Below, piece after piece: positions 53,098 to 61,819 of a stretch of DNA of 64,000 nt. How positions within the stretch are numbered: position 1 is the stretch's first letter; each line of letters begins with the position of its first letter. Below the pieces are notes generated by a model, which was given only the letters and a program-made list of their open reading frames with translations, was not told where the DNA came from and made no database searches. The position numbers and the translations under genes are program-made. Source of the stretch: Psychroserpens algicola (GTDB lineage Bacteria > Bacteroidota > Bacteroidia > Flavobacteriales > Flavobacteriaceae); the NCBI RefSeq assembly GCF_014526325.1, contig NZ_JACNMJ010000003.1, positions 1 to 64,000 on the forward strand, in the 5' to 3' direction.

Positions 53098-53115
53098 TAT
53101 ATGAGTTAAAAAAAT

Positions 53116-56100
53116 ATGAATGTAGGACTAATTAAATGGTTTGATAAAGAGAAAGGGTTCGGGATGATAGGAACCTTCAAAAGAAAGGAATGTTTTCTTC
53201 ATGTAAATAATTTTGAAGATGTTCTAGATAAATTATTAATAGGTACTGCAGTAATATTTAATGAAAGGTTTGATAAAAAAAAGAACAGAAGCTCAGCATC
53301 AAAATGCAGGATAATAAACACAATTGATGATTGGTACATTTTATTCGATAATATTAATTTATTTGATGTTGTTGAATATGAAGTGAAATACAAAAACACT
53401 TCTCGTTGGAAAACTTATTATACAAAAGAAAAAAGATCAAGAAATATTCTTAAGTCAGGTGCATACCAATTATTCTCTAAGCAGATCGAAATTGGTGATA
53501 AGGTAACAGATCTGTGGTTGGATTATTACGAGGGTAGGCTAAAAGAAAATCATTATTATAAATTTATTTCAATTATTGACTATGCCTTAGATTGTCTCAA
53601 GGATAAGGACTTAAGAGATGGTATAAAGACAAGGTTGTTTTTACAATTTGGCAGAAATAAAACCAATAAACTTATTCTTAACTGTTGGCAAAATAATAAT
53701 ATGCAATTCATAGGTCTGGATAATGATGATGAATTGAATGAAGCGTTTTTCTCAAAGGTATCTGATGATCTTAGTTTGGAAGATTTAAAAAAAATATATG
53801 AATTAAGTTTTGGACCTGAATTTTGCAAAGAATATTCTATTAATAAGATCAATAGTCTTAGCCATGACAATGACTTTGATTTGAAAGCTTTATTTTTTGA
53901 AAAAAACTATAATTATTTGGAATTTATTGGGGACGAGAAAAAAGGTGAATATAGGACTAAAATTGATGATATTTATTTTGACTTAAAAAGGGATCTCATT
54001 TTGTCCAATGCTGAAGAATTGAATGAAATCAATGACCTATCAGGCTATAATAAATATAGAGATCTTTTTTATTTGATACCTGACGAAATAAACAATATTA
54101 AGAAAACTGAATTAGAAAATATTGTCAAAAATATAATGTTAAAAAAATGTTCAAAATCTTTCTTACCTGAATTATGGTTTAAAGGAATGGTTGAAGACAT
54201 AACCTTTAACGAAATTGAAGAATTATTTTTTAAAAAAGAAAATTCATCAGCTAACAGAATAAAAATATTAAAAAGGCTTGATGAAGAAGAGGTTGAAAAT
54301 CTATTTTCAAGTTATATTCAAAATAATGATATTGAAAATTCATTTACTTTTTTAAAGAATCTTATTAAAGGGAGTAATTCCTTCCCATATGAATTTAATT
54401 ACGAAAATTCCTTTCATGAAAGTGAATTTTGGCTTGACAAAAAGTTTGGTTTTTTAATACCCATTTTAAAAAAATACATTTTTGAAACCACTAGTGAAAA
54501 TGAAAAGTATGAATTGTTTTTCAAGAATATCGTTAAAGATATTCCACAGCAAATCGTTTTAAAAAGAATAAAAGAATTAGAAATCAGTGATCTATATAAG
54601 ATATTAGATAGCTTAAATGACCAAGATCAAGAATTTATTCATAAAGTCATTTCTATAAAACATAGTGAAATGGATTTGTACGATTTGGATAGAATTTTAA
54701 AACACACTTGTGAAGAAGAGTTCATTTTAGATTTGATAATTAAAAAAATAGGATTATTAAATGATGATAAATATGAATATTTATATGATATCGCAATTAA
54801 ATATTTAGGAGATAGCAGATTCAAGAAATTTGATAAACAAGTTAAAATTGAAATAAATCCTGAAACCTATTTTAAATTATGGGAAGCTGGAAGAGGAAAA
54901 ATATATCCCTTAAATTATTTAAAGGGGATATTAGCAGATGATAAAATAATCTATGATCAAATTGAAATTTGGATAAAGGATGAAATAATATCACAAGAAG
55001 AGATTAATAAGTTCATAGAATCACTTTTAGTCGTACAAAAACCTATTACTGATAGAACGATATTCTACACCTACTATAACCAAATATCTTATTTACTGGG
55101 CGTTGATCACAACCATGTAAACATTATACGTGACTTTAAAAATGAATTTTATAATATCATTATATGGTTTTTAGGGTTTGAAGAAAAATTAAATTTTGAA
55201 TTACTTAAATCGAAGTTTGTTTATTTTTCACCACATGATCAGGTTATAATCATTAAAAGACTCTTTTATCTTAAGCGTAAAAATGAATTTGATCTTACAC
55301 TTGATAAATTAGATGATCTAACAAAAATCGATCTAGATCTATATAAGCTTAATTTTAAGTTTAATCCATCTATTCCACTAGATATTTCAACAGATGTTGT
55401 TATTCAATCATTAAAATCATTTAGAGATAAAAAAAGTTTCATTTTAGAGGGAGAAGTATTGAAAATCGTGCTTGAAGACATAAGCAATGCTAAAAAAACA
55501 AAATTTAAATTAGATAATTATTTTGAAAATTGTTTTGGTCGCACACAAGTGAAATATGATTGGAAAACTAACGGGAAAATTTCAAAACAGAAATATGATA
55601 ATAACCGTTTTTATTTTAAAATTCAATTTGAATATAGCGAGAGTTTAGTTGAAAAAATACGAAAACTACCTGGTAGAAAATGGAACGGAGATGAAAGTCA
55701 TTGGGGAGTTCCCTCTAAATACGAAAAAGAAGTTTTAGAATTCGCAAAAGAAAATAAATTCTTTCTAGATTTAGAAGGCAGCAACTATATCAATAATCCA
55801 CATTTAGCAGACTTTGAATTAGGCTCAATTCCAAATGGGATAAAATTTTGTGAAGGTAGATTAGCAAACAAAAAGGACAATTTATTTAATAAAGAGTTTT
55901 GGTGGTGCAAAGGAGATAAATGTTATGATAATTGTAAAAGCATTAACCCAATTACTGAAAATGAATTAACTCTATTAAACTTCTGTGAAATATTAGGATT
56001 TAATACAGATGAAGTAAATGGTATGGGAGATTTAATACCAAATGGATTTTATTATAGATTTTTAGGTCAAATAAATCGATTTAATAGACTTTTGGACAAA

Positions 56101-56625
56101 ATGTATTGTTCTGATTGTGATGAAATTTTGCATCCTGTAGAAACCTCTCATTTTGCCGCACATACTGTTGTTAGATTTTGCTGTATGAATGAGATGTGCA
56201 CTAAGCATGAAGAGCAAGTGTATTTAAATCATTGTTTAAATGGTAAGTGTAATAATGTTATAGATAGTCGTATTTCTAAAAAATGTAAGAATGGGTTATA
56301 TATATGTGATAACTGTGGAAGTTGTTGTTCTCACAATATGTTTCAAAGGAGGTTGTCTAGTTTAAAATCAACAGGAGGGTATATACATCCAAGCCTAGCA
56401 AAAATCATTGATAACAAATTAGGACACTTAGAAAGAGCTGAATATTTTTGTCATAAATGTAGTTTAGTAATGAAGGAGATCCAACATGATGTATTTCATT
56501 GTTCTGACTGCGATATAACTTATAATACTATTAAGTATAGATTAAAAAGACCCCATAGAGATTTAAGACGTCAAGGATCATCAAATATTGAAGAAATTGG
56601 AGATGATTTTGATTTACCATATTAA
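53116..56625 (+). CDS. Large cold-shock-domain, HARP-like, zinc-ribbon protein
   Basis: This 1169-residue protein has a cold-shock domain at ~1-67 (GLIKWFDKEKGFGMIG, RNP-like GFG and FLHV). The long middle (~80-800) is AT-rich-coded, helical and unrecognised. Residues ~830-880 resemble the HARP motif of SMARCAL1 (FEYSESLVEKIRKLPGRKWN ... WGVPSKYEKEVLEFAKE). Residues ~905-1140 contain many Cys in CxxC pairs (YCSDCDE, ICDNCGSCC, FCHKCS, HCSDCD), so several zinc ribbons. It is the last gene of the operon, 18 nt behind the DUF262 gene, and probably binds nucleic acid. No catalytic motif is seen. Confidence 0.7.
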   Translation: MNVGLIKWFDKEKGFGMIGTFKRKECFLHVNNFEDVLDKLLIGTAVIFNERFDKKKNRSSASKCRIINTIDDWYILFDNINLFDVVEYEVKYKNTSRWKTYYTKEKRSRNILKSGAYQLFSKQIEIGDKVTDLWLDYYEGRLKENHYYKFISIIDYALDCLKDKDLRDGIKTRLFLQFGRNKTNKLILNCWQNNNMQFIGLDNDDELNEAFFSKVSDDLSLEDLKKIYELSFGPEFCKEYSINKINSLSHDNDFDLKALFFEKNYNYLEFIGDEKKGEYRTKIDDIYFDLKRDLILSNAEELNEINDLSGYNKYRDLFYLIPDEINNIKKTELENIVKNIMLKKCSKSFLPELWFKGMVEDITFNEIEELFFKKENSSANRIKILKRLDEEEVENLFSSYIQNNDIENSFTFLKNLIKGSNSFPYEFNYENSFHESEFWLDKKFGFLIPILKKYIFETTSENEKYELFFKNIVKDIPQQIVLKRIKELEISDLYKILDSLNDQDQEFIHKVISIKHSEMDLYDLDRILKHTCEEEFILDLIIKKIGLLNDDKYEYLYDIAIKYLGDSRFKKFDKQVKIEINPETYFKLWEAGRGKIYPLNYLKGILADDKIIYDQIEIWIKDEIISQEEINKFIESLLVVQKPITDRTIFYTYYNQISYLLGVDHNHVNIIRDFKNEFYNIIIWFLGFEEKLNFELLKSKFVYFSPHDQVIIIKRLFYLKRKNEFDLTLDKLDDLTKIDLDLYKLNFKFNPSIPLDISTDVVIQSLKSFRDKKSFILEGEVLKIVLEDISNAKKTKFKLDNYFENCFGRTQVKYDWKTNGKISKQKYDNNRFYFKIQFEYSESLVEKIRKLPGRKWNGDESHWGVPSKYEKEVLEFAKENKFFLDLEGSNYINNPHLADFELGSIPNGIKFCEGRLANKKDNLFNKEFWWCKGDKCYDNCKSINPITENELTLLNFCEILGFNTDEVNGMGDLIPNGFYYRFLGQINRFNRLLDKMYCSDCDEILHPVETSHFAAHTVVRFCCMNEMCTKHEEQVYLNHCLNGKCNNVIDSRISKKCKNGLYICDNCGSCCSHNMFQRRLSSLKSTGGYIHPSLAKIIDNKLGHLERAEYFCHKCSLVMKEIQHDVFHCSDCDITYNTIKYRLKRPHRDLRRQGSSNIEEIGDDFDLPY

Positions 56626-56634
56626 TTCAAACAG

Positions 56635-57822
56635 CTAATATTTATTAGTAAATTCTATATTTAATCTTTGGATCTCTGATTTATAAAGATGATAGTATTT
56701 TTTTATAGTATTAAGGCTTTGATTTGTTATTGATTGAATGCCTTTTTGAGTAATTTTCCCCATAGTTTCAAAATCCCAATCATAAATTGTCCTTTCAATT
56801 ATCATTTTTGATTTCTCAATTCTACCCTTATTAATAAGCTTCATCATCTCACTCTTCCTCTGAGAAACACTTAGTTGGTAATCTTTACTATAAACATACC
56901 TTCGAGTTTTATTCATAATAGCAGGGATGTTTTTTATTTTCATGACACTTTCAGTTATTTTCCTTATTTTAAAATTATGCAGTGGTGGATGGCATTGTTC
57001 CTGATTTACAATCTTTAATAAATTGTATAGTGTCTTAAGATTTACTTTAGGGTTTAGTGCTCTTACTTGATAAGCATATCCGCACAAGCCATTATTTCTA
57101 TATCCCTCTTGGTAACCTCCAAATGGGATATACGCATCTGCATACTTAATTTTCTGTTTAAAATCATAAATGACCTCCCCATCAAATTCGACATTCTCGA
57201 TAAGCTCGTCTATATTGTCAAATCTTAGATTATGATATTCAGAGCCCATTACAGTCCCTATAGTATTTTTAGTTTTTTTAATACTGTAATGGTCTTTTTT
57301 TGAAATAGCTATAAATGTATCCGAATTATTATTTAAATACAGATAAGGGTCATAGGATAATACATTTACTTGAGTAGTTTTTCTCGCCCCCTTATCGCTA
57401 TTAATGTTTAATTCACTACTTATATCATTATAGGTATTAGAGAAATTAGCTTTATTCAATCCATCTACTTTTACCAGAACACCTCTCCCATGACCTGATA
57501 AGGATAACCAAGATGCAAATATCAAGGGGTTGCCTAATTCAATTTCTACGTTATCATCAATATCTATATAGATATAACCTGAAGCTCTTTTAATTGTATC
57601 ATTACTCCTGATTTTGTTAAAGGTGAAGTTTAAAGAGTAACAAGGAAGATTCGTTAACTTAAATGAGGTATAACCTTCTGAGTTTGTTTTATATATTTCC
57701 CTTGCAGCTAAGATTTTATTTGAATACTCACTACCGTCTTTAACTAAGCTAATAAACTGTTCGGGTGTAATGCTTCCTTGAACAAGGCTTGAAGATTTTA
57801 TGTTAGTAAAACAATTAAACAT
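56635..57822 (-). CDS. VirE-N / primase-like mobilisation protein
   Basis: This 395-residue protein resembles the BT4734/BF3469-type VirE N-terminal proteins of Bacteroidota elements. GYIYIDIDDN (acidic, palm-like) is followed by ASWLSLSGHGRGVLVKVD and SYDPYLYLN. A C-terminal helical part (KITQKGIQSITNQSLNTIKK) suggests a small HTH. It probably serves replication or transfer of the excised element. It overlaps the excisionase-like gene by 8 nt and is convergent with the defence operon, with only 9 nt between stops and no terminator. Confidence 0.75.
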   Translation of the reverse strand: MFNCFTNIKSSSLVQGSITPEQFISLVKDGSEYSNKILAAREIYKTNSEGYTSFKLTNLPCYSLNFTFNKIRSNDTIKRASGYIYIDIDDNVEIELGNPLIFASWLSLSGHGRGVLVKVDGLNKANFSNTYNDISSELNINSDKGARKTTQVNVLSYDPYLYLNNNSDTFIAISKKDHYSIKKTKNTIGTVMGSEYHNLRFDNIDELIENVEFDGEVIYDFKQKIKYADAYIPFGGYQEGYRNNGLCGYAYQVRALNPKVNLKTLYNLLKIVNQEQCHPPLHNFKIRKITESVMKIKNIPAIMNKTRRYVYSKDYQLSVSQRKSEMMKLINKGRIEKSKMIIERTIYDWDFETMGKITQKGIQSITNQSLNTIKKYYHLYKSEIQRLNIEFTNKY

Positions 57823-58093
57823 TTTTGCCTCCTTTCATGGAATTGAAAATATCTTCCTTACGATAATATACTCTTGTACCAATACTGTATGGAATTAAGA
57901 CTTTGTTTTTAGCCCAATTATTGAGTGTTACCTTGCTTACTTGTAGCATTTCAGCAACCTGATTTCTTGTTAATATATCAGGGATGTTAGATTCAAATTC
58001 TGGTTTTTGGAAATTGGTATTTTTAATTATTATTTCTTCAAACTTTTCAATAAGTTCCCTAATCGAGACTTGCTCAATTTCTACTTTTCTCAT
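57815..58093 (-). CDS. Excisionase-like helix-turn-helix protein
   Basis: This 92-residue protein has a MerR/excisionase-type HTH: LTRNQVAEMLQVSKVTLNNW, then the wing IGTRVYYRKEDIFNSM. Such proteins direct excision together with tyrosine integrases in Bacteroidota elements. It is the first gene of a two-gene unit with the VirE-N-like gene. The upstream 328 nt contain four 13-nt repeats that it may bind. Confidence 0.8.
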   Translation of the reverse strand: MRKVEIEQVSIRELIEKFEEIIIKNTNFQKPEFESNIPDILTRNQVAEMLQVSKVTLNNWAKNKVLIPYSIGTRVYYRKEDIFNSMKGGKNV

Positions 58094-58212
58094 ATCTAAA
58101 TGAATTTTTAAGTTTTAGTAAAAAGACCCTTAGGTCATTTCCTGTAAAGAGGGATAGCTATCTGTTTCTTTCATTACAAAGATATAAGTAACACAAACTA
58201 CACGCAAACGTA

Positions 58213-58326
58213 ATTAGCTGATTTAAAGTTGTTTAAATTGAATTAACTAATCTAAAAAGCTAAAAATTTGATTATGAGATATGTAAGTTTTGAATTAGTT
58301 TATTTAACTTTAGATTAGCTGATTTA
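58213..58326. repeat. Four 13-nt iteron-like repeats between integrase and excisionase
   Basis: ATTAGCTGATTTA occurs exactly at 58213-58225 and 58314-58326. Variants are ATTAACTAATCTA at 58242-58254 and ATTAGTTTATTTA at 58294-58306. All are in the same orientation in the 328-nt gap 58094-58421. The gap otherwise is AT-rich with no open frame. Likely a binding array for the excisionase or replication protein. Confidence 0.5.
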
Positions 58327-58421
58327 CGACTTTTTTTAACTCAACTTTAACGATTAGAGATGTTAAATTCTCTTAAAATGAAATGTATTTAGCCTCAATT
58401 TTACTGTAAAAGACTTTCATT

Positions 58422-59735
58422 TTAATTAAAAAAAGGATGAGTTGCCGTTTTAATTGCTCTTTGTAGGCTACTCGCTTTAACATAAAGTAAAAATGTTCGC
58501 TCATTTTTGTGTCCTGTTGTAAGCATTATGTCTTGAATGGGTACACCTGCTAAATATGCATTAGAACTGTAGCTTCTTCTAGCTGAATGATTTCCTATTA
58601 GTTCGTATTTCTTTTTCGATATTTGTTTTTTTATCCCTCCTTCTGTTCTCTCTAAGATTTCATCAGAATCGACTTTTGCTAAACGGGCTACTTCTTTAAT
58701 AGCATAATTTATGTGCTGCTCAGGCATTTTTTTTGGTGGGTGACCATTTCTTTTATTCAGAATGTTAATTACCATAGTTTTTAGAGGTACAGTTACTGGT
58801 TTTTGAGTCTTTTTTATAACAATTTGAATAAACTTTTTTCCTTCTGCTTCAATAATGTTGTTTTTCGCTAAACGATTAAAGTCACTAACTCTCAATCCAG
58901 TATTAGCAGATATTAAAAATAAATCTCTAGCAGTATCAAGTTGCTCTGGTGTAAGGTATAGAGATTTGCTTATTTTGATTGGTTTAATATTTTTAAGTTC
59001 CACATTGTATATGTTTTCCAATTCATCAGGAGTTAAATAAACGTGGTTGACTTCTTCATAAGGTTTTTTAAAGTACTTTTTTAGATGCTCTCTATTGTCG
59101 TGATGTTCAAGTTCTAGACTAGCATTTAAAATAGTTTTTAGATTTTTAATTTGAGTGCCTATATAGTTTGTTGAATAATCCTTTTCATGTAACCATTTTA
59201 AAAAATCTCTGTAAAACTTCTGTCCAATTTTCTCAAATGATATTCTATAGTTTTGTTCTTCGTTAAATCTTTTCAATATTTTGCGAGAATTCTTATATGT
59301 AGATGCAGTTCCTTTAGCAAGCACCTTTCCAGAAGACATTAAGGGGTTCTTTTGGTAAAAATCGATATACCATTTATAAAATTCTAGTAATTCCAATTTC
59401 TCAACTTCATCTTCAACTTGCTTTCTTCCAAGAACTTTGTCACATACATCCTTTAATAAATCATCAGTTAATTCTTTACCTTCCTTGATTACTCTATTTC
59501 CATAGAAACTGTTAATAGCTAATTGTAGTTGGTCAAGCTTACCATTTATCTCAACTCTATCGAGCTCTTCTATAACATTTTTGACACGTTCTGTATTGGC
59601 ATTCCAATTCTTTTTATTTTGAACACGATACTTAGTAGCGTATCTCAATCTCTTTTCCTTGCCATAGTTGTAAACAATAATAATTGAAGCTGCATTTCCT
59701 TTAGCGTGACGAAGTTTGAAAGATAATTTTGGCAT
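58422..59735 (-). CDS. Tyrosine-type integrase of the island
   Basis: The frame is open from 59765, but MPKLSFKLRHAKGNA at 59735 is the usual start of Bacteroidota phage-type integrases (437 residues). A -7 element lies at 59770-59763. N-terminal arm-binding and SAM-like core domains (~110-215, with TASTYKNSRKILKRF) precede the catalytic domain. Catalytic residues are Arg in NTGLRVSDF, a Lys in KTQKPVTVPL, HxxR in GNHSARRS, His in TTGHKNERTF and the nucleophile Tyr in LLYVKA. It lies next to attR and would insert the island into tRNA-Arg. Confidence 0.93.
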   Translation of the reverse strand: MPKLSFKLRHAKGNAASIIIVYNYGKEKRLRYATKYRVQNKKNWNANTERVKNVIEELDRVEINGKLDQLQLAINSFYGNRVIKEGKELTDDLLKDVCDKVLGRKQVEDEVEKLELLEFYKWYIDFYQKNPLMSSGKVLAKGTASTYKNSRKILKRFNEEQNYRISFEKIGQKFYRDFLKWLHEKDYSTNYIGTQIKNLKTILNASLELEHHDNREHLKKYFKKPYEEVNHVYLTPDELENIYNVELKNIKPIKISKSLYLTPEQLDTARDLFLISANTGLRVSDFNRLAKNNIIEAEGKKFIQIVIKKTQKPVTVPLKTMVINILNKRNGHPPKKMPEQHINYAIKEVARLAKVDSDEILERTEGGIKKQISKKKYELIGNHSARRSYSSNAYLAGVPIQDIMLTTGHKNERTFLLYVKASSLQRAIKTATHPFFN

Positions 59736-59762
59736 TACTATTAAATTTATGATACATAGATA

Positions 59763-59815
59763 CAAAAATAAAGTGACACATTTATGGTTTTTTGTGTCAT
59801 AATTTGTGTCACTTT
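59763..59815. promoter_or_regulatory. Integrase promoter with GTGTC inverted/direct repeats, right arm-site candidates
   Basis: The minus-strand -7 element TATTTTTG (59770-59763) overlaps AAAGTGACACA (59770-59780), an exact inverse of TGTGTCACTTT (59805-59815). A further direct half-copy TTGTGTCA lies at 59792-59799, 12 nt from the last. ATTTGTGTCACTTT (59802-59815) equals the left-end copy at 39142. It can serve both as integrase arm sites and as autoregulatory operator. Confidence 0.55.
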
Positions 59816-59951
59816 TAGCTTTATGCTTTATATATGTGAATACCCATTCTATCTACAATTTCAACGCATTGTTAACAATATTCAATGATTTTATAAAGGT
59901 TAAGGAATAAAGTTGGATAAAATAAAGATAAATAGAATAAATGTATTTGAC

Positions 59952-59972
59952 ATCCTGTCGAGGTCACGAATA
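59952..59972 (+). repeat. attR: right 21-bp direct repeat of the island
   Basis: This is identical over 21 bases to 39073-39093, the tRNA-Arg 3' end. It lies 186 nt from the integrase frame. The copy is a tRNA fragment only and is not preceded by the rest of a tRNA, so it marks the far end of the insertion. Confidence 0.92.
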
Positions 59973-60031
59973 AATAGTTTCAAAAGAAAAAACGCCAAGC
60001 TTGCTTGAGCGTTTTTTTGTTGAAACTATTT
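59972..60031 (+). terminator. Nested hairpin, probably the original tRNA-Arg terminator
   Basis: A 12-bp perfect outer stem (AAATAGTTTCAA 59972-59983, complement 60020-60031) encloses AACGCCAAGC (59991-60000), which pairs with GCTTGAGCGTT (60003-60013, one bulge) and is followed by seven T. It directly follows attR, so before insertion it lay right behind the tRNA gene. Confidence 0.7.
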
Positions 60032-60032
60032 T

Positions 60033-60080
60033 CAAATCGGAGTTTTAAGGATGCGTAGCAATCCTGAAAGGAGCGATTTG
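60033..60080. other. Structured intergenic element
   Basis: CAAATCG (60033-60039) pairs with CGATTTG (60074-60080), and AGGAT (60048-60052) pairs with ATCCT (60061-60065) inside it. No T-run follows and there is no open frame. It may be a structured RNA or repeat. The rest of the gap to 60237 shows nothing I can interpret. Confidence 0.35.
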
Positions 60081-60237
60081 TAGTAAATTCCATCAGTTTT
60101 TATTTTTTAATTATTTTCAAAGTTGAGCTTTATCTGAATGAGAAAAGCTAACTTAGCTATAGAGAAATAAAAAACGAACATTAAATAAAGCTTATTTGAA
60201 TTTAATATTCTGATTTTTTGTTTTATATGCACGATAT

Positions 60238-61035
60238 TTAGAACCTTTCAATTCTTATGTTATAATCTAGTATTTCAAAAGCTGTTATAGAACCTATGCA
60301 TGGAGATACAATGTTATATTTTTCTTTTTCAACCTTTCTAAAAACCTTTTCAGTCTCTGTTTTTGAATAATTTTTAGATTCTTGTACTATTTTTAGTTTA
60401 CGTGTATTATAATTTTTTTTAAAATTTGATTCTATCAAATAATAATTAGTAGTTTCTTCATTTAAGAAGTTAACATAATTCACTTTTACTAATTCATATC
60501 TTTTGTAGTTTAATTTTAGCCGGTTTCGTTCAAACCTTTTTATCATCAAATTATAACAGGTTTTTGCTTGATTTTCAAAGCTATCGTCAGAATGAGAAAT
60601 TACTATTCTATCATTATGCTTATCGTATTGACTAAACTCATTATATCTATGAAATATTTTATTTTCATATTTGGAGTTTTCATATTCAGTTTTATTAATT
60701 TTTGTTCCATTTATAAAAACATCAATAATTGTATCCACTGATGTTTCGAGAATGCTGACAATCTCAGCGTTCATGTTTTTAGCAATACCATCTATTTTTT
60801 CAATTATTATATCTGTGTTAAGTATGTCTCCAGTAGTAGAATCAATTCTAGTTTCACTGTAAACATTAAAATTTGGTAGCTTATCTGCTAAGTCGATAGT
60901 TACTTGTCTTTTGGTTTGATAATATGAATTTATAGATAAAATTATTGCCATCATCGAAAGAAAAACTGTTGCCAGAGTCGTAAAATAGATTTCATTCTCT
61001 TTTAAAAATGTTTTTGAAAATATTTTTTTTATCAT
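60238..61035 (-). CDS. Hypothetical membrane-anchored protein
   Basis: This is 265 residues from the ATG at 61035; an upstream ATG at 61095 adds 20 residues that look non-coding. One membrane helix lies at ~14-36 (YFTTLATVFLSMMAIILSIN). The rest is a charged, Lys/Asn-rich soluble domain with mixed beta strands (IVISHSDDSFENQAKTCYNL, RYELVKVNYVNFL). No family is recognised. It lies outside the island's right end. Confidence 0.55.
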   Translation of the reverse strand: MIKKIFSKTFLKENEIYFTTLATVFLSMMAIILSINSYYQTKRQVTIDLADKLPNFNVYSETRIDSTTGDILNTDIIIEKIDGIAKNMNAEIVSILETSVDTIIDVFINGTKINKTEYENSKYENKIFHRYNEFSQYDKHNDRIVISHSDDSFENQAKTCYNLMIKRFERNRLKLNYKRYELVKVNYVNFLNEETTNYYLIESNFKKNYNTRKLKIVQESKNYSKTETEKVFRKVEKEKYNIVSPCIGSITAFEILDYNIRIERF

Positions 61036-61095
61036 AGTGAATAGAAAATTAAACTTATCCCAAAGCACGCTTTGTAACATAAACTCGCCAGCCAA

Positions 61096-61819
61096 TTATG
61101 GCTAATTGAAGTTTTGTGGCTTTGCTAAGGTCTAACTGCTGTTTGGAAAAGCTAGGTAAGAGAAGTTTGTTTAGTTTGGCTAATGCCTTAAAGAAATTCT
61201 GTTTCATACACCAAAGGATTGTAGACTATTACCTTAGTGTAAAATTAAGCATTTTTAACGTAAATAACTTTTGTTTAAAAATGAAGTAAAACTTATTCTA
61301 GACTAAGTTTTACAATCATGGTTTGGTTTAGCTAATCGAGAAAATGATATCGATTAAAAGTTTTGCAAGTGTCATCATAATGTTTTGGTTTTAGGTTAAT
61401 ATTTAACTCATTTTTTTGATTGAGTTTTCAATATATAATTTTAGAAATCTAGTTTCCAAATACTTGTAGCTAAATCTGTGAAATTGAATATAATATTATA
61501 ACTAAAAAGATGAAATATGTTTCGATAAATATGTGACCTGCTTCATTGAAGTTTTAATATGTAATAATAAATACTAATTATTATTTCATTTTATAACTAT
61601 TCAAGGAGGTTTTTGTGGTATTTTTTTTCAAGCAAGGGGCTTTTCATTAAAAAACAACCAAATTTTGGTGATTTCATCTTTTTGAGATTTTGGTTTTTAA
61701 AAAAATAGGCTTGTCAGGTAATTCAAAAAAACAAAAGAATTTCTGTTAAAGTTCATGATTTAATAAGCTTATAATTCCGAATAGGACAATGTTATGTTTA
61801 CATTTGTAAAAAACATAAA
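61096..61819. other. Gene-poor intergenic stretch
   Basis: No coding frame is convincing on either strand. A palindrome AGCCA-ATTA-TGGCT lies at 61090-61102. A -7 element TACATTTG at 61799-61806 lies 13 nt ahead of the endonuclease gene. The middle is AT-rich; nothing else is visible. Confidence 0.45.

Larger units (their letters stand above)
39073..59972. mobile_element. Integrative genomic island at tRNA-Arg with defence cargo
   Basis: This 20.9 kb element lies between perfect 21-bp direct repeats. An integrase gene sits next to the right repeat, reading inward, together with an excisionase-like and a VirE-N/primase-like gene. No phage structural or conjugation genes are present, so it is a non-autonomous or mobilisable island, or a satellite-like element. 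The cargo is an XRE regulator, small hypothetical genes and a seven-gene putative anti-phage operon. Paired GTGTC repeats occur at both ends. Confidence 0.88.

Noticed and set aside
58094-58421. CRISPR array
   Set aside because: The repeats here are 13 nt, irregularly spaced and partly degenerate; no cas gene is present anywhere in the window.
39073-59972. Complete prophage or conjugative element
   Set aside because: No capsid, tail, portal, terminase, relaxase or Tra-type genes are visible; only integrase, excisionase-like and VirE-N-like genes are present.
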